A DNA stretch of 32,456 nucleotides, from assembly GCA_964058805.1 (NCBI GenBank), contig CAXKVV010001389.1, forward strand, positions 1-32,456, read 5' to 3'. Of this stretch, positions 1-13,145 are shown one piece after another. Each line of letters opens with the position of its first letter. The stretch's first letter is position 1. Below the pieces are notes generated by a model. The model had not been told where the DNA came from and did not search any database. It saw only the letters and a program-made list of their open reading frames with translations. The stretch is from Schoenoplectus triqueter (lineage: Eukaryota; Streptophyta; Magnoliopsida; Poales; Cyperaceae). A program made the position numbers and the translations under genes.

Positions 1-3000
1 ACTCAAACAACTTGTTTAAACAGCAGTGTTTAAAGCCTCATGCTTATGTTTTGCGCAGAATTAGTATTGTAGAATGTTCATATTGAAGTATTAATTAGAT
101 AATATTTTAATAGGCATAATTAGGAGTGGTTATATTAATTTTCACTAAATTATGTGTAGTTATGGGGCCAAAAATGTTGAAATACTCAAATAACTTTTTT
201 AAATAGCGGATTCTAATGCATCTTGCTTGTGTTTTGGGAATAAATAGTATCACGGAATATTCTTATCGAAGTGTTAATTGAACAACCTTATAATAGGCAT
301 AATTAGGAGTAATTATATTAATTTGTACGAAATTATATGTATTAATGGGGCCAAAAATTTTAAAAAAGTTAAACAACTTGTCTAAACAGCTGTTTTCGAT
401 GCACCTAGCTTATGTTTTGTGCCAAATTAGCGTCATAGAATATTCATATCGACGTTTTAATTAGATAATCTTGTAATAGGCATAATCAGGAGTAATTATA
501 TTAACTTGCACGAAATTATATGTAGTTATGCGGCAAAAAAATTGATAAACACAATAAACTAGTTTAAACTGCTATTTTTTTAATGCATCTCACTTATGTT
601 TTGTGCAAACTTATTGTCGTAGAATATTCATATCGAAGTATTAATTGGAAAATCTTCTAATAGGCAAATTAAGAGTAGTTATATTAATTTTTAGGAAATT
701 ATATGTAGTTATGAGACAATAGATTTTGAAAATCTTAAACAACTTGTTTAAACAACACTTTCAAATGTATCTTATTTATGTTTTATGAAAAATTACTGTT
801 GTAGGATATTCATATGGTAGTGTTAATTGGATAATCTTATAATAGGCATAATTAGAAGTAATTATATTAATTTGCGCGAAATTATGTGTAGTTAGGCAGC
901 CAAAAAAAAAACTCAAACAACTCGTTTAAACGGCTGTTTTTAATGCATTTTACTTATTTTTTATGCAAAATTCGTGTCGTAGAATGTTCATATCGAAGTG
1001 TTATTTGGATAATATTCTAATAAGCATAAGTAGGAGTAATTATATTAATTTTTATGAAATTCTGTGTCGTTATGAGGCTAAATGTTATTATTATCTAAAA
1101 TAACTTTTTTAAACAGCAATTTCTAATGTATCTCTCTTATATCTTATGAAAAATTAGTGTCCTACGATATTCATATCGAGGTGTTGATTTGACAATCTTA
1201 TAATAGACATAGTTAGGAGTAGTTATATTAATTCGCTCGAAATTATTTGTTGTTTTGACGCAAAAAAATATTGAAAATCTTAGACAATTTGTTTAAACAA
1301 CAGTTTCTAATGCATCTTACTTATATTTTGTGTAAAATTAGCATCATAGAATATTCACATCTAAGTTTCAATCGGACAATCATATAATAGGCCTAATTAG
1401 GAGTAATTATATTAATTTTTATGAAATTACATGTAGTTATGCGGCCAACAATTTATAAAAACTCAAACAACTTGTTCGAACAACTGTTTTTAATGCATCT
1501 TAATTATGTTTTTGTGTAAAAATTGTGTAGCATAATGTTCATATCGAAGCCTTAATTGGATAATCTTCTAATAGGTATAATTAGGAGTAACTATATTAAT
1601 TTTCACGAAATTTATGTGTAATTATGAGTCAAAAAATGTTAAAAATCTTAAACTACTTGTTCAAACAGAAGTTTCCAATATATGTTACTTATGTTTTATG
1701 AAAAAATAGTGTCGTAGGATATTCATATTGGTGTGCTAATTGGACAATCTTATAATAGGCATAATTAGGCGTAATTATATCAATTTGCATGAAATTATGT
1801 GTACTTATGCGGCCAAAATTTTTGAAAAACACAAACAACTTGTTTAAGTAGCTGTTTTTAATGCATGCTACTTATGTCTTGTGCAAAATTAGTATCGTAG
1901 AATGTTCATATCCGAAGTGTTAATTGGCTAATATTTTAATAGGCATAATTAGGAGTAATTATATTAATTTTCACGAAATTATATGTAGTTATGAGGCCAA
2001 AACTGTTGAAAAACTTAATTTTTTTAAGTGGCAGTTTCTAGTGCATCTTACTTATGTTTTGATGAAAAATAGTGCCCTAAAATATTAATTTTGAAGGGTT
2101 AATTGAACAATCTTATAATAGGCATAATTGAGAGTTATTATATTAATTTGCAACAAGTTATGTGTAGTTATGCGGCCAAAAATTTTCATAAGGCCAAACA
2201 ACTAGATTAAACAGCAGTTTTTAACGCATCTTACATATGTTTTGTGCAATATCAGCGTTATAGAATATTCATATCGAAGTTTTAATTGGAAAATTTTATA
2301 ATAGGCGTAACTAGGAGTTATTGTATTAATTTGTACGAAATTATATGTAGTTATGCGGCCAAAAATTATGATAAACTCAAAGAACTTGCTTAAACAACAG
2401 TTTTTAATGCATTTTACTTATGTTTCGCGCGAAATTAGCGTAGTGGAATATTCTTATAGAAGTTTTAATAGGACAATCTTATAATAGGCATAATCATGAG
2501 TAATTATTTTAATTTGCACGAAATTATGTGTGGTTGTGCGGCCAAAATTTTTCATAAAGCCAAACAACTTATTTGAACATCAGTTTTTAAAGCAGATTAC
2601 TTATGTTTTCTGCAAAATTAGCGTTATAGAATATTCACATCGAAGTTTTAATTGGGCAACTTTATAATAGGCGTAATTAGGAGTGGTTATATTAATTTTT
2701 ATGAAATTATGTGTAGTTATGAGGGCAAAAATATTAAAAACTCAAACAACTTTTTAAATAGCAGTTTATTATGCATCTTACTATTGTTTTGTGAAAAATT
2801 AGTATCGTAGAATATTCATATCAAACTGTTAATTGAAAAATCATATAAAAGACATAATTAGAAGTAATTATAAAAATTTATACGAAAATATTTGCAGTTA
2901 TGCGGCCAAAAAAATTGAAAAGATCAAACAACTTGTTTAAACAGCAGCTTTTAATGCATCTTACTTATGTTTTGTGCAAAATTAGTGTTGTAGAATATTC

Positions 3001-3287
3001 GTATACAAGTTTTAATTGGAAAATCTTACAATAGGCTTATTTGGGAGTAATTATATTAATTTATAAGAAATTATGTGTAGTTATGCAGCCAAAATTTTTA
3101 AAAAACTCGAATAACTTGTTTAAACAGCTGTTTTTAATGCATCTTACTTATGTTTTGTGCAAAATTAGTGTCGTATAATATTCACGTCGAAGTTTTAATT
3201 AGAAGAACTTATAATAGGCATGCTTAGGAGTAACTAAATTAATTCATAAGAAATTATGTGTAATTATGCGGCCAAAAATTTTAAAAA
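1..3287. repeat. HOR copy 1 (18 monomers, 3287 bp)
   Basis: This is the first complete HOR unit in the window; its phase is set by the window edge, not by biology. It has 18 monomers. It is one base longer than copies 2 and 3 because the end of monomer 15 reads GGGCAAAAATATT rather than GGGCAAAAAATT. It has a private A at monomer 5 (ATTAGAAGTAATT, near 850) where the other copies have G. Confidence 0.95.
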
Positions 3288-6200
3288 ACTCAAACAACTT
3301 GTTTAAACAGCAGTGTTTAAAGCCTCATGCTTATGTTTTGCGCAGAATTAGTATTGTAGAATGTTCATATTGAAGTATTAATTAGATAATATTTTAATAG
3401 GCATAATTAGGAGTGGTTATATTAATTTTCACTAAATTATGTGTAGTTATGGGGCCAAAAATGTTGAAATACTCAAATAACTTTTTTAAATAGCGGATTC
3501 TAATGCATCTTGCTTGTGTTTTGGGAATAAATAGTATCACGGAATATTCTTATCGAAGTGTTAATTGAACAACCTTATAATAGGCATAATTAGGAGTAAT
3601 TATATTAATTTGTACGAAATTATATGTATTAATGGGGCCAAAAATTTTAAAAAAGTTAAACAACTTGTCTAAACAGCTGTTTTCGATGCACCTAGCTTAT
3701 GTTTTGTGCCAAATTAGCGTCATAGAATATTCATATCGACGTTTTAATTAGATAATCTTGTAATAGGCATAATCAGGAGTAATTATATTAACTTGCACGA
3801 AATTATATGTAGTTATGCGGCAAAAAAATTGATAAACACAATAAACTAGTTTAAACTGCTATTTTTTTAATGCATCTCACTTATGTTTTGTGCAAACTTA
3901 TTGTCGTAGAATATTCATATCGAAGTATTAATTGGAAAATCTTCTAATAGGCAAATTAAGAGTAGTTATATTAATTTTTAGGAAATTATATGTAGTTATG
4001 AGACAATAGATTTTGAAAATCTTAAACAACTTGTTTAAACAACACTTTCAAATGTATCTTATTTATGTTTTATGAAAAATTACTGTTGTAGGATATTCAT
4101 ATGGTAGTGTTAATTGGATAATCTTATAATAGGCATAATTAGGAGTAATTATATTAATTTGCGCGAAATTATGTGTAGTTAGGCAGCCAAAAAAAAAACT
4201 CAAACAACTCGTTTAAACGGCTGTTTTTAATGCATTTTACTTATTTTTTATGCAAAATTCGTGTCGTAGAATGTTCATATCGAAGTGTTATTTGGATAAT
4301 ATTCTAATAAGCATAAGTAGGAGTAATTATATTAATTTTTATGAAATTCTGTGTCGTTATGAGGCTAAATGTTATTATTATCTAAAATAACTTTTTTAAA
4401 CAGCAATTTCTAATGTATCTCTCTTATATCTTATGAAAAATTAGTGTCCTACGATATTCATATCGAGGTGTTGATTTGACAATCTTATAATAGACATAGT
4501 TAGGAGTAGTTATATTAATTCGCTCGAAATTATTTGTTGTTTTGACGCAAAAAAATATTGAAAATCTTAGACAATTTGTTTAAACAACAGTTTCTAATGC
4601 ATCTTACTTATATTTTGTGTAAAATTAGCATCATAGAATATTCACATCTAAGTTTCAATCGGACAATCATATAATAGGCCTAATTAGGAGTAATTATATT
4701 AATTTTTATGAAATTACATGTAGTTATGCGGCCAACAATTTATAAAAACTCAAACAACTTGTTCGAACAACTGTTTTTAATGCATCTTAATTATGTTTTT
4801 GTGTAAAAATTGTGTAGCATAATGTTCATATCGAAGCCTTAATTGGATAATCTTCTAATAGGTATAATTAGGAGTAACTATATTAATTTTCACGAAATTT
4901 ATGTGTAATTATGAGTCAAAAAATGTTAAAAATCTTAAACTACTTGTTCAAACAGAAGTTTCCAATATATGTTACTTATGTTTTATGAAAAAATAGTGTC
5001 GTAGGATATTCATATTGGTGTGCTAATTGGACAATCTTATAATAGGCATAATTAGGCGTAATTATATCAATTTGCATGAAATTATGTGTACTTATGCGGC
5101 CAAAATTTTTGAAAAACACAAACAACTTGTTTAAGTAGCTGTTTTTAATGCATGCTACTTATGTCTTGTGCAAAATTAGTATCGTAGAATGTTCATATCC
5201 GAAGTGTTAATTGGCTAATATTTTAATAGGCATAATTAGGAGTAATTATATTAATTTTCACGAAATTATATGTAGTTATGAGGCCAAAACTGTTGAAAAA
5301 CTTAATTTTTTTAAGTGGCAGTTTCTAGTGCATCTTACTTATGTTTTGATGAAAAATAGTGCCCTAAAATATTAATTTTGAAGGGTTAATTGAACAATCT
5401 TATAATAGGCATAATTGAGAGTTATTATATTAATTTGCAACAAGTTATGTGTAGTTATGCGGCCAAAAATTTTCATAAGGCCAAACAACTAGATTAAACA
5501 GCAGTTTTTAACGCATCTTACATATGTTTTGTGCAATATCAGCGTTATAGAATATTCATATCGAAGTTTTAATTGGAAAATTTTATAATAGGCGTAACTA
5601 GGAGTTATTGTATTAATTTGTACGAAATTATATGTAGTTATGCGGCCAAAAATTATGATAAACTCAAAGAACTTGCTTAAACAACAGTTTTTAATGCATT
5701 TTACTTATGTTTCGCGCGAAATTAGCGTAGTGGAATATTCTTATAGAAGTTTTAATAGGACAATCTTATAATAGGCATAATCATGAGTAATTATTTTAAT
5801 TTGCACGAAATTATGTGTGGTTGTGCGGCCAAAATTTTTCATAAAGCCAAACAACTTATTTGAACATCAGTTTTTAAAGCAGATTACTTATGTTTTCTGC
5901 AAAATTAGCGTTATAGAATATTCACATCGAAGTTTTAATTGGGCAACTTTATAATAGGCGTAATTAGGAGTGGTTATATTAATTTTTATGAAATTATGTG
6001 TAGTTATGAGGGCAAAAAATTAAAAACTCAAACAACTTTTTAAATAGCAGTTTATTATGCATCTTACTATTGTTTTGTGAAAAATTAGTATCGTAGAATA
6101 TTCATATCAAACTGTTAATTGAAAAATCATATAAAAGACATAATTAGAAGTAATTATAAAAATTTATACGAAAATATTTGCAGTTATGCGGCCAAAAAAA

Positions 6201-6573
6201 TTGAAAAGATCAAACAACTTGTTTAAACAGCAGCTTTTAATGCATCTTACTTATGTTTTGTGCAAAATTAGTGTTGTAGAATATTCGTATACAAGTTTTA
6301 ATTGGAAAATCTTACAATAGGCTTATTTGGGAGTAATTATATTAATTTATAAGAAATTATGTGTAGTTATGCAGCCAAAATTTTTAAAAAACTCGAATAA
6401 CTTGTTTAAACAGCTGTTTTTAATGCATCTTACTTATGTTTTGTGCAAAATTAGTGTCGTATAATATTCACGTCGAAGTTTTAATTAGAAGAACTTATAA
6501 TAGGCATGCTTAGGAGTAACTAAATTAATTCATAAGAAATTATGTGTAATTATGCGGCCAAAAATTTTAAAAA
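3288..6573. repeat. HOR copy 2 (3286 bp)
   Basis: This complete 18-monomer unit is almost identical to copy 1. It shares with copy 3 the shortened form GGGCAAAAAATT at the end of monomer 15 (near 6011). With copies 1 and 3 it has AACATCAG in monomer 15 and GGCATAATCAGG in monomer 3, which differ in copies 4 and 5. Confidence 0.95.
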
Positions 6574-9500
6574 ACTCAAACAACTTGTTTAAACAGCAGT
6601 GTTTAAAGCCTCATGCTTATGTTTTGCGCAGAATTAGTATTGTAGAATGTTCATATTGAAGTATTAATTAGATAATATTTTAATAGGCATAATTAGGAGT
6701 GGTTATATTAATTTTCACTAAATTATGTGTAGTTATGGGGCCAAAAATGTTGAAATACTCAAATAACTTTTTTAAATAGCGGATTCTAATGCATCTTGCT
6801 TGTGTTTTGGGAATAAATAGTATCACGGAATATTCTTATCGAAGTGTTAATTGAACAACCTTATAATAGGCATAATTAGGAGTAATTATATTAATTTGTA
6901 CGAAATTATATGTATTAATGGGGCCAAAAATTTTAAAAAAGTTAAACAACTTGTCTAAACAGCTGTTTTCGATGCACCTAGCTTATGTTTTGTGCCAAAT
7001 TAGCGTCATAGAATATTCATATCGACGTTTTAATTAGATAATCTTGTAATAGGCATAATCAGGAGTAATTATATTAACTTGCACGAAATTATATGTAGTT
7101 ATGCGGCAAAAAAATTGATAAACACAATAAACTAGTTTAAACTGCTATTTTTTTAATGCATCTCACTTATGTTTTGTGCAAACTTATTGTCGTAGAATAT
7201 TCATATCGAAGTATTAATTGGAAAATCTTCTAATAGGCAAATTAAGAGTAGTTATATTAATTTTTAGGAAATTATATGTAGTTATGAGACAATAGATTTT
7301 GAAAATCTTAAACAACTTGTTTAAACAACACTTTCAAATGTATCTTATTTATGTTTTATGAAAAATTACTGTTGTAGGATATTCATATGGTAGTGTTAAT
7401 TGGATAATCTTATAATAGGCATAATTAGGAGTAATTATATTAATTTGCGCGAAATTATGTGTAGTTAGGCAGCCAAAAAAAAAACTCAAACAACTCGTTT
7501 AAACGGCTGTTTTTAATGCATTTTACTTATTTTTTATGCAAAATTCGTGTCGTAGAATGTTCATATCGAAGTGTTATTTGGATAATATTCTAATAAGCAT
7601 AAGTAGGAGTAATTATATTAATTTTTATGAAATTCTGTGTCGTTATGAGGCTAAATGTTATTATTATCTAAAATAACTTTTTTAAACAGCAATTTCTAAT
7701 GTATCTCTCTTATATCTTATGAAAAATTAGTGTCCTACGATATTCATATCGAGGTGTTGATTTGACAATCTTATAATAGACATAGTTAGGAGTAGTTATA
7801 TTAATTCGCTCGAAATTATTTGTTGTTTTGACGCAAAAAAATATTGAAAATCTTAGACAATTTGTTTAAACAACAGTTTCTAATGCATCTTACTTATATT
7901 TTGTGTAAAATTAGCATCATAGAATATTCACATCTAAGTTTCAATCGGACAATCATATAATAGGCCTAATTAGGAGTAATTATATTAATTTTTATGAAAT
8001 TACATGTAGTTATGCGGCCAACAATTTATAAAAACTCAAACAACTTGTTCGAACAACTGTTTTTAATGCATCTTAATTATGTTTTTGTGTAAAAATTGTG
8101 TAGCATAATGTTCATATCGAAGCCTTAATTGGATAATCTTCTAATAGGTATAATTAGGAGTAACTATATTAATTTTCACGAAATTTATGTGTAATTATGA
8201 GTCAAAAAATGTTAAAAATCTTAAACTACTTGTTCAAACAGAAGTTTCCAATATATGTTACTTATGTTTTATGAAAAAATAGTGTCGTAGGATATTCATA
8301 TTGGTGTGCTAATTGGACAATCTTATAATAGGCATAATTAGGCGTAATTATATCAATTTGCATGAAATTATGTGTACTTATGCGGCCAAAATTTTTGAAA
8401 AACACAAACAACTTGTTTAAGTAGCTGTTTTTAATGCATGCTACTTATGTCTTGTGCAAAATTAGTATCGTAGAATGTTCATATCCGAAGTGTTAATTGG
8501 CTAATATTTTAATAGGCATAATTAGGAGTAATTATATTAATTTTCACGAAATTATATGTAGTTATGAGGCCAAAACTGTTGAAAAACTTAATTTTTTTAA
8601 GTGGCAGTTTCTAGTGCATCTTACTTATGTTTTGATGAAAAATAGTGCCCTAAAATATTAATTTTGAAGGGTTAATTGAACAATCTTATAATAGGCATAA
8701 TTGAGAGTTATTATATTAATTTGCAACAAGTTATGTGTAGTTATGCGGCCAAAAATTTTCATAAGGCCAAACAACTAGATTAAACAGCAGTTTTTAACGC
8801 ATCTTACATATGTTTTGTGCAATATCAGCGTTATAGAATATTCATATCGAAGTTTTAATTGGAAAATTTTATAATAGGCGTAACTAGGAGTTATTGTATT
8901 AATTTGTACGAAATTATATGTAGTTATGCGGCCAAAAATTATGATAAACTCAAAGAACTTGCTTAAACAACAGTTTTTAATGCATTTTACTTATGTTTCG
9001 CGCGAAATTAGCGTAGTGGAATATTCTTATAGAAGTTTTAATAGGACAATCTTATAATAGGCATAATCATGAGTAATTATTTTAATTTGCACGAAATTAT
9101 GTGTGGTTGTGCGGCCAAAATTTTTCATAAAGCCAAACAACTTATTTGAACATCAGTTTTTAAAGCAGATTACTTATGTTTTCTGCAAAATTAGCGTTAT
9201 AGAATATTCACATCGAAGTTTTAATTGGGCAACTTTATAATAGGCGTAATTAGGAGTGGTTATATTAATTTTTATGAAATTATGTGTAGTTATGAGGGCA
9301 AAAAATTAAAAACTCAAACAACTTTTTAAATAGCAGTTTATTATGCATCTTACTATTGTTTTGTGAAAAATTAGTATCGTAGAATATTCATATCAAACTG
9401 TTAATTGAAAAATCATATAAAAGACATAATTAGAAGTAATTATAAAAATTTATACGAAAATATTTGCAGTTATGCGGCCAAAAAAATTGAAAAGATCAAA

Positions 9501-9859
9501 CAACTTGTTTAAACAGCAGCTTTTAATGCATCTTACTTATGTTTTGTGCAAAATTAGTGTTGTAGAATATTCGTATACAAGTTTTAATTGGAAAATCTTA
9601 CAATAGGCTTATTTGGGAGTAATTATATTAATTTATAAGAAATTATGTGTAGTTATGCAGCCAAAAATTTTAAAAAACTCGAATAACTTGTTTAAACAGC
9701 TGTTTTTAATGCATCTTACTTATGTTTTGTGCAAAATTAGTGTCGTATAATATTCACGTCGAAGTTTTAATTAGAAGAACTTATAATAGGCATGCTTAGG
9801 AGTAACTAAATTAATTCATAAGAAATTATGTGTAATTATGCGGCCAAAAATTTTAAAAA
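6574..9859. repeat. HOR copy 3 (3286 bp)
   Basis: This complete 18-monomer unit belongs to the same variant subgroup as copy 2 (GGGCAAAAAATT near 9297). A private difference lies at the end of monomer 17 (near 9660), where the A and T runs are distributed differently (CCAAAAATTTTAAAAAACTC against CCAAAATTTTTAAAAAACTC). Confidence 0.95.
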
Positions 9860-12800
9860 ACTCAAACAACTTGTTTAAACAGCAGTGTTTAAAGCCTCAT
9901 GCTTATGTTTTGCGCAGAATTAGTATTGTAGAATGTTCATATTGAAGTATTAATTAGATAATATTTTAATAGGCATAATTAGGAGTGGTTATATTAATTT
10001 TCACTAAATTATGTGTAGTTATGGGGCCAAAAATGTTGAAATACTCAAATAACTTTTTTAAATAGCGGATTCTAATGCATCTTGCTTGTGTTTTGGGAAT
10101 AAATAGTATCACGGAATATTCTTATCGAAGTGTTAATTGAACAACCTTATAATAGGCATAATTAGGAGTAATTATATTAATTTGTACGAAATTATATGTA
10201 TTAATGGGGCCAAAAATTTTAAAAAAGTTAAACAACTTGTCTAAACAGCTGTTTTCGATGCACCTAGCTTATGTTTTGTGCCAAATTAGCGTCATAGAAT
10301 ATTCATATCGACGTTTTAATTAGATAATCTTGTAATAGACATAATCAGGAGTAATTATATTAACTTGCACGAAATTATATGTAGTTATGCGGCAAAAAAA
10401 TTGATAAACACAATAAACTAGTTTAAACTGCTATTTTTTTAATGCATCTCACTTATGTTTTGTGCAAACTTATTGTCGTAGAATATTCATATCGAAGTAT
10501 TAATTGGAAAATCTTCTAATAGGCAAATTAAGAGTAGTTATATTAATTTTTAGGAAATTATATGTAGTTATGAGACAATAGATTTTGAAAATCTTAAACA
10601 ACTTGTTTAAACAACACTTTCAAATGTATCTTATTTATGTTTTATGAAAAATTACTGTTGTAGGATATTCATATGGTAGTGTTAATTGGATAATCTTATA
10701 ATAGGCATAATTAGGAGTAATTATATTAATTTGCGCGAAATTATGTGTAGTTAGGCAGCCAAAAAAAAACTCAAACAACTCGTTTAAACGGCTGTTTTTA
10801 ATGCATTTTACTTATTTTTTATGCAAAATTCGTGTCGTAGAATGTTCATATCGAAGTGTTATTTGGATAATATTCTAATAAGCATAAGTAGGAGTAATTA
10901 TATTAATTTTTATGAAATTCTGTGTCGTTATGAGGCTAAATGTTATTATTATCTAAAATAACTTTTTTAAACAGCAATTTCTAATGTATCTCTCTTATAT
11001 CTTATGAAAAATTAGTGTCCTACGATATTCATATCGAGGTGTTGATTTGACAATCTTATAATAGACATAGTTAGGAGTAGTTATATTAATTCGCTCGAAA
11101 TTATTTGTTGTTTTGACGCAAAAAAATATTGAAAATCTTAGACAATTTGTTTAAACAACAGTTTCTAATGCATCTTACTTATATTTTGTGTAAAATTAGC
11201 ATCATAGAATATTCACATCTAAGTTTCAATCGGACAATCATATAATAGGCCTAATTAGGAGTAATTATATTAATTTTTATGAAATTACATGTAGTTATGC
11301 GGCCAACAATTTATAAAAACTCAAACAACTTGTTCGAACAACTGTTTTTAATGCATCTTAATTATGTTTTTGTGTAAAAATTGTGTAGCATAATGTTCAT
11401 ATCGAAGCCTTAATTGGATAATCTTCTAATAGGTATAATTAGGAGTAACTATATTAATTTTCACGAAATTTATGTGTAATTATGAGTCAAAAAATGTTAA
11501 AAATCTTAAACTACTTGTTCAAACAGAAGTTTCCAATATATGTTACTTATGTTTTATGAAAAAATAGTGTCGTAGGATATTCATATTGGTGTGCTAATTG
11601 GACAATCTTATAATAGGCATAATTAGGCGTAATTATATCAATTTGCATGAAATTATGTGTACTTATGCGGCCAAAATTTTTGAAAAACACAAACAACTTG
11701 TTTAAGTAGCTGTTTTTAATGCATGCTACTTATGTCTTGTGCAAAATTAGTATCGTAGAATGTTCATATCCGAAGTGTTAATTGGCTAATATTTTAATAG
11801 GCATAATTAGGAGTAATTATATTAATTTTCACGAAATTATATGTAGTTATGAGGCCAAAACTGTTGAAAAACTTAATTTTTTTAAGTGGCAGTTTCTAGT
11901 GCATCTTACTTATGTTTTGATGAAAAATAGTGCCCTAAAATATTAATTTTGAAGGGTTAATTGAACAATCTTATAATAGGCATAATTGAGAGTTATTATA
12001 TTAATTTGCAACAAGTTATGTGTAGTTATGCGGCCAAAAATTTTCATAAGGCCAAACAACTAGATTAAACAGCAGTTTTTAACGCATCTTACATATGTTT
12101 TGTGCAATATCAGCGTTATAGAATATTCATATCGAAGTTTTAATTGGAAAATTTTATAATAGGCGTAACTAGGAGTTATTGTATTAATTTGTACGAAATT
12201 ATATGTAGTTATGCGGCCAAAAATTATGATAAACTCAAAGAACTTGCTTAAACAACAGTTTTTAATGCATTTTACTTATGTTTCGCGCGAAATTAGCGTA
12301 GTGGAATATTCTTATAGAAGTTTTAATAGGACAATCTTATAATAGGCATAATCATGAGTAATTATTTTAATTTGCACAAAATTATGTGTGGTTGTGCGGC
12401 CAAAATTTTTCATAAAGCCAAACAACTTATTTGAACACCAGTTTTTAAAGCAGATTACTTATGTTTTCTGCAAAATTAGCGTTATAGAATATTCACATCG
12501 AAGTTTTTATTGGGCAACTTTATAATAGGCGTAATTAGTAGTGGTTATATTAATTTTTATGAAATTATGTGTAGTTATGAGGGCAAAAATATTAAAAACT
12601 CAAACAACTTTTTAAATAGCCGTTTATTATGCATCTTACTATTGCTTTGTGAAAAATTAGTATCGTAGAATATTCATATCAAACTGTTAATTGAAAAAAT
12701 CATATAAAAGACATAATTAGAAGTAATTATAAAAATTATACGAAAATATTTGCAGTTATGCGGCCAAAAAAATTGAAAAGATCAAACAACTTGTTTAAAC

Positions 12801-13145
12801 AGCAGCTTTTAATGCATCTTACTTATGTTTTGTGCAAAATTAGTGTTGTAGAATATTCGTATACTAGTTTTAATTGGAAAATCTTACAATAGGCTTATTT
12901 GGGAGTAATTATATTAATTTATAAGAAATTATGTGTAGTTATGCAGCCAAAATTTTTAAAAAACTCGAATAACTTATTTAAACAGCTGTTTTTAATGCAT
13001 CTTACTTATGTTTATTGCAAAATTAGTGTCGTATAATATTCACGTCGAAGTTTTAATTAGAAGAACTTATAATAGGCATGCTTAGGAGTAACTAAATTAA
13101 TTCATAAGAAATTATGTGTAATTATGCGGCCAAAAATTTTAAAAA
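9860..13145. repeat. HOR copy 4 (3286 bp)
   Basis: This complete 18-monomer unit shares several variants with copy 5 that are absent from copies 1-3: AACACCAG, AAGTTTTTATTGGG and ATTAGTAGTGG in monomer 15, TAGCCGTTTATT in monomer 16, and AGACATAATCAGG in monomer 3 (the last also in copy 6). Private changes include TGAAAAAATCATAT in monomer 16 and TTTATTGCAAAATT in monomer 18. Confidence 0.95.

Noticed and set aside
1..3287. A CENP-B-box-like motif in the monomers
   Set aside because: I looked for the TTCG...CGGG pattern and found no match in the monomers I read.
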